This document shows, piece by piece, positions 33,153-42,327 of a stretch of 64,000 nt of DNA. Each line of letters starts with the position of its first letter. The first letter of the stretch is position 1. Position numbers and translations under genes: made by a program. This DNA is from Nannochloropsis salina CCMP1776. Lineage: Eukaryota; Sar; Eustigmatophyceae; Eustigmatales; Monodopsidaceae. Below the pieces are notes generated by a model. The model did no database searches and was not told where the DNA came from. It saw only the letters and a list, made by a program, of their open reading frames with translations. Where the stretch lies: contig SDOX01000175.1 in the NCBI GenBank assembly GCA_004565275.1, positions 210,222-274,221 on the forward strand, written 5' to 3'.

Positions 33153-33519
33153 GCAACGGCAGCATCCACCTCAGGGTATATCTTTGCTTGCAATCGCACG
33201 CAGGTGCTCGACCTTGCCCTCCTGTGATTAAATCCCAGCTTTAATATTGGTGTGTTAGAATCCATGAGGTCTCACACTGGTTAGGTGGCTTTGAAAAGAC
33301 TTCCAACTCGTAATTGAACACGAGGTCCACAAAAAGTTCCTTCGAGGCAGACGTTCGCCTCTGCTCGCTGCTTGAAGCTGGACAGTCAAACAACGTCACC
33401 GCCGCGAAGTGGTAAACACTTACCACTCATACAACTAGTTACAGGTAAGCTGGTGCTGACAGCGCGCTTTTTGTGAAACAAGATAACAATGACATGGTCA
33501 TACGCGCGCTTTAAATAAT
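33153..33519. promoter_or_regulatory. Divergent spacer between DHRS12-like and carrier genes
   Basis: The spacer lies between two divergent starts and must hold both promoters. Small frames at 33241-33426 (-) and 33386-33670 (-) have no supportable content. No motif is recognised. Confidence 0.35.
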
Positions 33520-34581
33520 TTGCACGAGCTGTTTGTGATGGGGCTCTCGGCTCTCTCATGCGCTGCAGGAAGGAAACGAGGGCGGGCATCCGAGAGGGAT
33601 GAACTGAGTAGGGCGGAGGCCGCTCTCTGCGGAGCCGCGGCAGGAGGTGCCTCACGCATTCTGACGGCACCCTTCGACGTGCTCAAGATTCGATTTCAGC
33701 TTCAAGTTGGTTCCATCGCGACGGCTCTTGATCGGCAACGACTGGCCTATCGATCCGTGCTCAGCTCCCTCCGAAAAGTAATTACGGAGGAGGGAGTCAT
33801 CGGGCTCTGGCGTGGAAACTTGGCGGCAACCTATCTGTGGATTGGTTACGGAGCAGTGCATTTTCCCGTCTACGAAGCACTGAAGGTGGAGCTCGCAGGC
33901 CTGCCAGCCTTGGCACCAGTCGCCCCCTTCCTGGCAGGCGGGCTCGCAGGCCTGGCTGCCACTGTGGCGACTTATCCTTTCGACGTGATCAGGACGCAAT
34001 TTGCGGCGCAGGGCTTGCCTCGCGCGCATGAGACGATGGCGTCATTCGTTGAGTCGACTCTTCGGAGAGAAGGCTTGCATGGCCTCTTCTTAGGGCTGGC
34101 GCCCACAGCGCTCCAAATCTTCCCCAGGATGGGTCTCTCCTTTGCGCTCTACGAATGGCTCTCCGGACCCTACCAGCGCGGTGAACAGAACAAGAAAGCG
34201 CCGGGGAAAGCCGAGAGAGAGGCGGGCGACACCGAAGACTGGTGGGAAGATGTCCGGCGAGGGTGCCGCAGCGCCCTCTACGGAGGGGTCTCGGGGGGCG
34301 CCGCGCGCGTGGCCGTCTACCCGCTGGACACGCTCAAGCGGCGCATGCAAGCTCAGGTTCTCCACCTCCTCCCTCCAAGCGCCAGAACGGAGGCGGCGGG
34401 GCTGACTCATCGGTTCCGGTCTTCCCGGGAATGTCTGAGGCACATGGTCAGGGAGGAGGGCTTCTCGGCGCTCTACAAGGGCATGATCCCCACGCTCCTC
34501 AAGTCCGTCAGCTCTACCGCCATCATCTTCGGCGTCTATGAGGCACTGAAGCGGCGTTTCTTGCTGGGGCCCGGGCAATGA
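33520..34581 (+). CDS. SLC25A19: Mitochondrial thiamine pyrophosphate carrier (SLC25A19/TPC1-like)
   Basis: Inner-membrane solute carrier, 353 residues in one exon (human 320). Three carrier repeats carry the signature PxDxxK/R: PFDVLKIRFQLQ (repeat 1), PFDVIRTQFAAQ (repeat 2) and PLDTLKRRMQAQ (repeat 3). The combination with IGYGAVHFPVYE, GLFLGLAPT and EGFSALYKGM matches thiamine pyrophosphate carriers, which supply TPP to matrix enzymes such as pyruvate dehydrogenase. A loop of about 30 charged residues (near residues 222-250) between repeats 2 and 3 is longer than usual. The start at 33520 may be preceded by an unseen exon, because CTGCAG before GAAGGAAACG could be an acceptor. The last 395 bp are repeated after the gap at 37322. 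Confidence 0.92.
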   Translation: MHELFVMGLSALSCAAGRKRGRASERDELSRAEAALCGAAAGGASRILTAPFDVLKIRFQLQVGSIATALDRQRLAYRSVLSSLRKVITEEGVIGLWRGNLAATYLWIGYGAVHFPVYEALKVELAGLPALAPVAPFLAGGLAGLAATVATYPFDVIRTQFAAQGLPRAHETMASFVESTLRREGLHGLFLGLAPTALQIFPRMGLSFALYEWLSGPYQRGEQNKKAPGKAEREAGDTEDWWEDVRRGCRSALYGGVSGGAARVAVYPLDTLKRRMQAQVLHLLPPSARTEAAGLTHRFRSSRECLRHMVREEGFSALYKGMIPTLLKSVSSTAIIFGVYEALKRRFLLGPGQ

Positions 34582-34708
34582 CAGGGGTGGCGGGGGGGAG
34601 GCATTGTGGAAGTGACTGCAGACCCCCCGAGGGCAAGAAAACAAAGCAAAGCATGTAAATTTTTCAGGATTTTACGCATAAATTCTGTGCTTTACTTATC
34701 ATGAATGG

Positions 34709-35944
34709 TTACTCATGCGGTTTATTCCCAATCTCTTTCCTGTCTTTCTTTTTCTGCTTCTTCTTGTCTCTCTCTCCTCTGGTATGCGCCGCGCGTGGTG
34801 GGTGAGTGCGTCGCCGCGAATCCTTCTTTTCCTTCTTCTCCTTATCCTTTTCTCTTTTCTCTTTTTTCTGCTTCCTCCCCTCTTTCCCCCCCTCCTCGTG
34901 GCGAGCAAGCTCAGCAGCGAATCGACCACAGTCGTCGAGCGCGCCTGCAAGAGGACGATAAGTGCGAGGGGAGAGGGATGAGTCACGGACGCGGTGCTTG
35001 GCCGGGGGATCCAGCTCATGACCGAGTCCCGGCGCCCTTCTCCACCCGGCCCTCTGACCAACCCAGCAAGGGCCATGCCCCCCGCCCCCTCTCACCTGCC
35101 GGGCCGTCCGCTCCCTCGGGGCTCCTCGTCCGCAGAGAAAGAGGCCGCATGCCGCCTTCGCTTCCTCTCCCTGCCCGGCTCGCCTTCTTTTGCTGCTCGT
35201 GCGCCCGCCAGCAGTCCGCCTCCTCCTCGCGACGATTGTGCTGTGAGACGCTATATATATACGAAGAGAGGTCGTGATCGGATCACGCGTGGAGGATCCT
35301 GCCTGCTCAAAATATCTCTCCGACTTCCTGGTGTGGCCCCCTATGCCGACTCCCTGAGGATGCATAGCAGGACAGCAGGGCTGCGAAGAACGTCCTTTTT
35401 GTTCATTTTATCTCATTCATTTTCATTGTCCCACGTTCCGCGTGGAATGTTACGTGACCTCCCTCCCGCACAAACGATGAGGCGAGAAATACTTCCCCCA
35501 TCCATATATTCTGAGAAGATCAATTTTACCTTCTAATCGTGTTACCGAGGAAGTCCTTGTTGATGCCGGGCTTCCTATGCTCGGCCTTACTCTCGAACTA
35601 GTGCATCATTCAGGGGCAGTAAATTCATAAGCGATGCGTGGGTGTGACATAGAGAGGAGACGACAAGCGAGTCAACAAGGGGGCAGCTTACCGCTGATTT
35701 TCCTGTGGAAAGCTGTCCTCTGCTGCCCGCTGCTGCCTACTTGAAGATACGAATATACATGAGAAGTTCCCATCCAGGCCAGCCTTGTTGAGAGTGCACG
35801 GACCTCGAGGGCGGCCAGGCGCGCAAGGCTGTCGTCCAAAGGCCTCGCCAGCCCCGAGACGCGGGCCATGGCACTGCTGACAAGGGAGTGAGCGCCATCA
35901 ACGCCTCGTGTCGCGTTTGGAGGGCATCGGGGGCGCTTCGCCAT
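34709..35944 (-). CDS. Lys/Glu-rich protein, structure partly resolved, function unknown
   Basis: Two minus-strand exons fit well: 35240..35096 (begins HNRREEEADCWRAHEQQKK) and 34944..34709 (ALDDCGRFAAELARHEEGGK, then a strongly Lys/Glu/Arg tail to a stop). Acceptors CTCACAG and CTTGCAG and donor GTGAGAGG agree in phase. A plausible first exon starts at ATG 35944 (MAKRPRCPPNATRGVDGAHS) and leaves near 35818 or 35686, but the join between it and 35240 is not settled. The tail, with alternating KK/EK/RR, is typical of nuclear or nucleolar RNA-binding proteins. I do not recognise a family. The gene is convergent with the carrier. A second identical copy lies at 37944-39179 and is probably an assembly artefact. 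Confidence 0.4.
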
Positions 35945-36179
35945 CCTTCTGTGCTAACTGTGCTGTCAATGGCGTCCGTTTTGAAGAAGTAATAGAGAAA
36001 ACATTGCTCTTGTTCCTCAGCGTCAAATGAACCTCCCTCCTCGTCGTCGTCGACGATCGCTCCACACCTTTAGAGGCTGCATTACATTATTCTTTTGTTT
36101 TTTTGACATCAGGAATTTATTCCCCCTTCACACATCACGAAAACACTCACATATTTCTTCTAGCTACTTACATAGGTGA

Positions 36180-36958
36180 ATGGACCCCATTCTCTTCCTG
36201 TCTCGGGTTTTAGAACTGCAAGAGTGCCCTTCCTCTTGTTCAGTATCGCCATTTCCTTCGGGCGAGCGTGGCAATTGTACAGGTCAACAGGATCCTCAAC
36301 TGGTCGACGAGAAGCACCCAACGGGCTCGAACGAGGTAGCACAGTCTGCTGTGCTGAAACTTGCGTCAGAGCTGCTACATCACGAACCGGGCTTCCTGGA
36401 AGGGGCTGTTGAGGTGAGGAGATTGTTGGGACATTTTGTATACTCCTTTCTCACCACTGGTCAAACAGGCGTTGGACAGGGTGCCAGTACGTCGTATCAT
36501 CACGCGACAATATCGACGAAGCCTCCACTTGGTGAAAGGGTGAGTGAGCCTGCGAGGAGGAGATAATCACCATTGTTCTGCCTCTCAATTTCAGTCGTCA
36601 ATGGACAGGCGAGACCGAGCCGAATATACGGTGCTCAGTGGGCGTGACTGTTCCTGCCAAAGCTTTCACGTAATGCAGCAGAGATCCCTTAGGCCACGGG
36701 TATGTCAAATAATACACTGCGCTTCTTTCGATTGTTTCTCGTTTAGGTTTCTCCACCATCTACACGTATCGCATGTCGCCTGGGGCCTTTCCATTTCAAA
36801 TACCCAAACAAGCGTTCTTTTTCCAAGACTCATGGGATTCGCTTTTTACCTTCACGTAGTGCAAACATGTCCTGGCTGTACACCTTGCTCCGTTTTTGGG
36901 GCGGCTGGAGGAGCGCGTGGTGAATGACGAGCTGTATGAGGCCTACGTGACCCAGTGA
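36180..36958 (+). CDS. Possible multi-exon gene, unknown product, disrupted or mis-modelled 3' end
   Basis: ATG 36180 opens MDPILFLSRVLELQECPS and exon 1 ends at 36413 (LLHHEPGFLEGAVE). Exons 36469..36539 (LDRVPVRRIITRQYRRSLHL) and 36595..36669 (WTGETEPNIRCSVGVTVPAK) follow in consistent phase with GTGAGG/GTGAGT donors and CAG acceptors. After an acceptor at 36746 two frames compete. The phase-consistent one stops at 36927 and looks less protein-like. Another reads STIYTYRMSPGAFPFQIPKQ, then LEERVVNDELYEAYVTQ, stopping at 36958, but it contains TAG at 36857-36859. Either I have missed an intron or the gene carries a stop. No family is recognised. Copied at 39415-40193. Confidence 0.35.
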
Positions 36959-37321
36959 GGAGAGAAGCAGGGGGACCGCGTGTATATGGCCCTTGCTTTC
37001 GCTTGTAAGATTGAGGAAGAGGCGCATGCAAGTGACTCTACTGAGCCAGGAGGAAAGCCATGTTGTCCCCTGGCGGCCTTCAGCACTCACGGCTGTCGGG
37101 ACAGGGATGTAATGGGATAGCCGCTGCGATGCCGGTAGCCGAAGGAGAAGGTTGATGCAGGATTGAAAGAGCCCGTTCAAGTTGAAAAGGAAATAGAAAA
37201 AAGGGCTCTAGAAAGGAAGATTTCGTCGCCGGGAGCGCCTGAGGGGCGTAGTGCAGCACGAGGTCGAAAGAATGTACATTTACTGCGGGTGCTTGATAAC
37301 AAGAACGAGCATCATCGTCTC

Positions 37322-37421
37322 NNNNNNNNNNNNNNNNNNNNNNNNNNNNNNNNNNNNNNNNNNNNNNNNNNNNNNNNNNNNNNNNNNNNNNNNNNNNNNN
37401 NNNNNNNNNNNNNNNNNNNNN
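37322..37421. other. Assembly gap (100 N)
   Basis: Exactly 100 N, the conventional placeholder for a gap of unknown size. Identical sequence on both sides suggests that the true gap length is negative, meaning the contigs overlap. Confidence 0.98.
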
Positions 37422-37816
37422 AGAACAAGAAAGCGCCGGGGAAAGCCGAGAGAGAGGCGGGCGACACCGAAGACTGGTGGGAAGATGTCCGGCGAGGGTG
37501 CCGCAGCGCCCTCTACGGAGGGGTCTCGGGGGGCGCCGCGCGCGTGGCCGTCTACCCGCTGGACACGCTCAAGCGGCGCATGCAAGCTCAGGTTCTCCAC
37601 CTCCTCCCTCCAAGCGCCAGAACGGAGGCGGCGGGGCTGACTCATCGGTTCCGGTCTTCCCGGGAATGTCTGAGGCACATGGTCAGGGAGGAGGGCTTCT
37701 CGGCGCTCTACAAGGGCATGATCCCCACGCTCCTCAAGTCCGTCAGCTCTACCGCCATCATCTTCGGCGTCTATGAGGCACTGAAGCGGCGTTTCTTGCT
37801 GGGGCCCGGGCAATGA
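37422..37816 (+). pseudogene. 3' fragment of the TPP carrier gene (duplicate)
   Basis: It encodes only the charged loop and third carrier repeat (PLDTLKRRMQAQ to FLLGPGQ) and has no start. Its sequence equals 34187-34581. Read as a contig-overlap artefact rather than a real pseudogene; an open frame that appears to run from 37163 through the N run is meaningless. Confidence 0.9.
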
Positions 37817-37943
37817 CAGGGGTGGCGGGGGGGAGGCATTGTGGAAGTGACTGCAGACCCCCCGAGGGCAAGAAAACAAAGCAAAGCATGTAAATTTTTC
37901 AGGATTTTACGCATAAATTCTGTGCTTTACTTATCATGAATGG

Positions 37944-39179
37944 TTACTCATGCGGTTTATTCCCAATCTCTTTCCTGTCTTTCTTTTTCTGCTTCTTCTT
38001 GTCTCTCTCTCCTCTGGTATGCGCCGCGCGTGGTGGGTGAGTGCGTCGCCGCGAATCCTTCTTTTCCTTCTTCTCCTTATCCTTTTCTCTTTTCTCTTTT
38101 TTCTGCTTCCTCCCCTCTTTCCCCCCCTCCTCGTGGCGAGCAAGCTCAGCAGCGAATCGACCACAGTCGTCGAGCGCGCCTGCAAGAGGACGATAAGTGC
38201 GAGGGGAGAGGGATGAGTCACGGACGCGGTGCTTGGCCGGGGGATCCAGCTCATGACCGAGTCCCGGCGCCCTTCTCCACCCGGCCCTCTGACCAACCCA
38301 GCAAGGGCCATGCCCCCCGCCCCCTCTCACCTGCCGGGCCGTCCGCTCCCTCGGGGCTCCTCGTCCGCAGAGAAAGAGGCCGCATGCCGCCTTCGCTTCC
38401 TCTCCCTGCCCGGCTCGCCTTCTTTTGCTGCTCGTGCGCCCGCCAGCAGTCCGCCTCCTCCTCGCGACGATTGTGCTGTGAGACGCTATATATATACGAA
38501 GAGAGGTCGTGATCGGATCACGCGTGGAGGATCCTGCCTGCTCAAAATATCTCTCCGACTTCCTGGTGTGGCCCCCTATGCCGACTCCCTGAGGATGCAT
38601 AGCAGGACAGCAGGGCTGCGAAGAACGTCCTTTTTGTTCATTTTATCTCATTCATTTTCATTGTCCCACGTTCCGCGTGGAATGTTACGTGACCTCCCTC
38701 CCGCACAAACGATGAGGCGAGAAATACTTCCCCCATCCATATATTCTGAGAAGATCAATTTTACCTTCTAATCGTGTTACCGAGGAAGTCCTTGTTGATG
38801 CCGGGCTTCCTATGCTCGGCCTTACTCTCGAACTAGTGCATCATTCAGGGGCAGTAAATTCATAAGCGATGCGTGGGTGTGACATAGAGAGGAGACGACA
38901 AGCGAGTCAACAAGGGGGCAGCTTACCGCTGATTTTCCTGTGGAAAGCTGTCCTCTGCTGCCCGCTGCTGCCTACTTGAAGATACGAATATACATGAGAA
39001 GTTCCCATCCAGGCCAGCCTTGTTGAGAGTGCACGGACCTCGAGGGCGGCCAGGCGCGCAAGGCTGTCGTCCAAAGGCCTCGCCAGCCCCGAGACGCGGG
39101 CCATGGCACTGCTGACAAGGGAGTGAGCGCCATCAACGCCTCGTGTCGCGTTTGGAGGGCATCGGGGGCGCTTCGCCAT
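37944..39179 (-). CDS. Duplicate copy of the Lys/Glu-rich unknown gene
   Basis: Same structure as 34709-35944 shifted by 3,235 bases: exons 38475..38331 and 38179..37944, with the candidate first exon starting at 39179. No differences were noticed. If the duplication is an artefact, this is the same gene counted twice. Confidence 0.35.
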
Positions 39180-39414
39180 CCTTCTGTGCTAACTGTGCTG
39201 TCAATGGCGTCCGTTTTGAAGAAGTAATAGAGAAAACATTGCTCTTGTTCCTCAGCGTCAAATGAACCTCCCTCCTCGTCGTCGTCGACGATCGCTCCAC
39301 ACCTTTAGAGGCTGCATTACATTATTCTTTTGTTTTTTTGACATCAGGAATTTATTCCCCCTTCACACATCACGAAAACACTCACATATTTCTTCTAGCT
39401 ACTTACATAGGTGA

Positions 39415-40193
39415 ATGGACCCCATTCTCTTCCTGTCTCGGGTTTTAGAACTGCAAGAGTGCCCTTCCTCTTGTTCAGTATCGCCATTTCCTTCGGGCGA
39501 GCGTGGCAATTGTACAGGTCAACAGGATCCTCAACTGGTCGACGAGAAGCACCCAACGGGCTCGAACGAGGTAGCACAGTCTGCTGTGCTGAAACTTGCG
39601 TCAGAGCTGCTACATCACGAACCGGGCTTCCTGGAAGGGGCTGTTGAGGTGAGGAGATTGTTGGGACATTTTGTATACTCCTTTCTCACCACTGGTCAAA
39701 CAGGCGTTGGACAGGGTGCCAGTACGTCGTATCATCACGCGACAATATCGACGAAGCCTCCACTTGGTGAAAGGGTGAGTGAGCCTGCGAGGAGGAGATA
39801 ATCACCATTGTTCTGCCTCTCAATTTCAGTCGTCAATGGACAGGCGAGACCGAGCCGAATATACGGTGCTCAGTGGGCGTGACTGTTCCTGCCAAAGCTT
39901 TCACGTAATGCAGCAGAGATCCCTTAGGCCACGGGTATGTCAAATAATACACTGCGCTTCTTTCGATTGTTTCTCGTTTAGGTTTCTCCACCATCTACAC
40001 GTATCGCATGTCGCCTGGGGCCTTTCCATTTCAAATACCCAAACAAGCGTTCTTTTTCCAAGACTCATGGGATTCGCTTTTTACCTTCACGTAGTGCAAA
40101 CATGTCCTGGCTGTACACCTTGCTCCGTTTTTGGGGCGGCTGGAGGAGCGCGTGGTGAATGACGAGCTGTATGAGGCCTACGTGACCCAGTGA
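39415..40193 (+). CDS. Duplicate copy of the possible multi-exon gene
   Basis: Same as 36180-36958 shifted by 3,235 bases, including the in-frame TAG in the better-looking 3' frame (now at 40092-40094). Because both copies carry that TAG, it is not a random base error in one contig if the contigs were assembled independently. Confidence 0.3.
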
Positions 40194-40588
40194 GGAGAGA
40201 AGCAGGGGGACCGCGTGTATATGGCCCTTGCTTTCGCTTGTAAGATTGAGGAAGAGGCGCATGCAAGTGACTCTACTGAGCCAGGAGGAAAGCCATGTTG
40301 TCCCCTGGCGGCCTTCAGCACTCACGGCTGTCGGGACAGGGATGTAATGGGATAGCCGCTGCGATGCCGGTAGCCGAAGGAGAAGGTTGATGCAGGATTG
40401 AAAGAGCCCGTTCAAGTTGAAAAGGAAATAGAAAAAAGGGCTCTAGAAAGGAAGATTTCGTCGCCGGGAGCGCCTGAGGGGCGTAGTGCAGCACGAGGTC
40501 GAAAGAATGTACATTTACTGCGGGTGCTTGATAACAAGAACGAGCATCATCGTCTCTCTCAGGCGGAGCACGCGCTTGTAGCAATCGC

Positions 40589-41888
40589 TCACCTGTTACG
40601 ACGGAAGCTTCCAAGCAATTTCTTGGCATTGGCCAAGGAGTACTTGGCAGCACCGGTCTGGCGCAAAGCACCGCTCCCACCATCGCTGTAATTAACGTCA
40701 GAGCTGATGCTTGTCGTGCTTTCATTTGCAGACTGGTAGGAAGGATAAAAGGAGAGAGTTTTGCCTGCGCCTTTTTCTTTCGTTGTTGGCTTTGTTTCTG
40801 GTGCGCAGGCGCTGTGCAGAGTGTGGGGTTCGCTCGTCGAACTTGAATCATGTGTGTGGCCGTGCAAGCGCCTTCGCAGCCCAGCCATGGACGTATCTAA
40901 TGCCGATATGATCGCCCGCGACGCGACGTGCAACGGGCTATATGTGGGGTCGGAAACGGGTAGAAAGCTGGTGCGAGAACTTGGCACTAAGACGCCTTGG
41001 ACAAAGTCATGGATACAATCACATAACTCTCGCACAATGCCCTTGTCAAAGACCCACTCCAGAACCAAACAGGATTCTAGTGTATTACGCATACACAGGG
41101 ACTTACATCTGTTCTGGAGAGGAGTGATCGCGCGCTTCTCGCACATTGCCCTGTACTTGCACAACCTTATCCTCCAGTGCTGGCTCTCCCATACATCCCC
41201 TTCCCTGGCCTGAAATATGTGAATTTCGAGTTGAACCTCCAGACTCTGCAACCGGCTCCTCATCCTTCTGGACGGATTGCTTTCGGACGAAAGAGGAAAC
41301 TGGTATGTCTATGTGTTGCTGTGGAATTATCTCACAATCAAATGTAATCTGACTCTTGCTTTCGGTGCCATCGAGAGGATATATTGGCCCAGGCACTCGA
41401 CATCCTTCACCTCGCGTAGAAGGCGACTCGCTACTTGCAGTAAGACTTTTCTTTGATAAACGTGAAGAGCATGTAAATTGAGCTCCGTATCTTCCCAGCT
41501 CTATGCTTGGTACGCTCAAATGTGCATCGTCCTTCCCATTTTGACTTTGTTTTATGTTTGAATTTATTATATTACACTTTTTAACATCATCATCTCCTCT
41601 CAGCCTGGTATGTCTCGACGCCTCCATATACCACATCTGCTTGAGCGCCCCCTTGCGGCGTTCTTCATCACGGCACTCACGGGATGTAGCCTCTGCGAAG
41701 CGAAAACGGGTTAACATTTCCCGTACAGTAGCCATAGCTACTGACCGCCAGTTTTGAAGGCCCCCCAAGAAATTTTTCTGAAATATTCCACGTCGTCGTA
41801 ATACGATTCTACCTCCTGAGGACAATTTTCCATTGCGTTTGGAAGAAAATAGGATGGTAAAATGTTGTAACAGCACTATAGAACCCAT
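40589..41888 (-). CDS. Probable disordered protein, at least two exons, function unknown
   Basis: The 5' part is open from ATG 41888 (MGSIVLLQHFTILFSSKR) through LGGLQNWRSVAMATVREMLT and a Ser/Glu-rich stretch to about 41109, where CAGAT meets a GTAAGT donor. The 3' part is open in another frame to 40589 and reads SPLHVASRAIISALDTSMAG, KPTTKEKGAGKTLSFYPSYQ and finally KYSLANAKKLLGSFRRNR. A join of the donor to an acceptor near 41015 (CCAAG) keeps phase, but the acceptor is weak. The composition is low in hydrophobics, with few structured segments. No family is recognised. The 3' end lies about 30 bp outside the duplicated segment. Confidence 0.4.
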
Positions 41889-42327
41889 TTAATTGTTTGA
41901 TATACAAATCGACGATAATGGTGCCTGAGCATGCACGAAAAAATGGTTATGGGCCAGGCACGGACGAAGACGCCGGATCTGCTGCTTCCCGGGAGCCGTC
42001 ACTGGCTTTATTGACGAACAAAGCCCATGACGCGCCTAGGTACTTAATCGCATCGCAGGCGATCGCCTCACCACATTTCAGATCAAAGTCTGCCAGACAT
42101 GAGAAGCTCGCATTCATTAGCTGTGGCAGGCATTGCCGATGGTGACGGGTGTTGCTCGCCCACGTCTCCCTTCACCTCGTGTTCTTGTTCTTCACCCCCT
42201 GCCCCCGCACGCCTCCCGCCCTACTGCTTCCCTCCTTTTGCCCCTTATGCTCGTGACTCACCGCGCACGTGTCGCATGCTGCACCATTTGATACAGGAGA
42301 GCACCGCTTTCCCTCCCTTCGAGCGCG
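41889..42327. promoter_or_regulatory. Divergent spacer
   Basis: The spacer lies between the disordered-protein gene (-) and the PDI-ERV gene (+). Frames at 41897-42145 and 42099-42377 (+) are not supported. It contains a pyrimidine-rich stretch around 42160-42240 just upstream of the PDI gene start. Confidence 0.35.

Larger units (their letters stand above)
34187..37321. repeat. First copy of a 3,135-bp duplicated segment (left of assembly gap)
   Basis: From AGAACAAGAAAGCG in the carrier gene to the base before the N run, this stretch recurs at 37422-40556 with a constant offset of 3,235 bases. All stretches I compared are identical, and every open frame recurs with the same length. It abuts a gap of exactly 100 N. 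This is the pattern of two contigs whose overlapping ends were scaffolded without being merged. Confidence 0.95.
37422..40556. repeat. Second copy of the 3,135-bp segment (right of assembly gap)
   Basis: Offset +3,235 from 34187-37321. It starts abruptly inside the carrier coding sequence and then continues past 40556 into unique sequence (CTCAGGCGGAGCACG), so the right contig is the one that extends. Treat its genes as duplicates of the first copy unless long reads show two loci. Confidence 0.95.

Noticed and set aside
35250-35262. TATATATA run as a TATA box
   Set aside because: It lies just upstream of an acceptor inside a probable minus-strand gene and near no gene start.
34705-35536. Plus-strand frames (190 and 180 codons) and a 218-codon minus frame after the carrier gene
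   Set aside because: Phase-consistent minus-strand exons with a Lys/Glu tail explain the region better. The others are compositional shadows of repetitive purine/pyrimidine sequence.
37163-37816. 217-codon frame running through the N gap into the carrier fragment
   Set aside because: It depends on translating 100 N in frame; the gap length is arbitrary.
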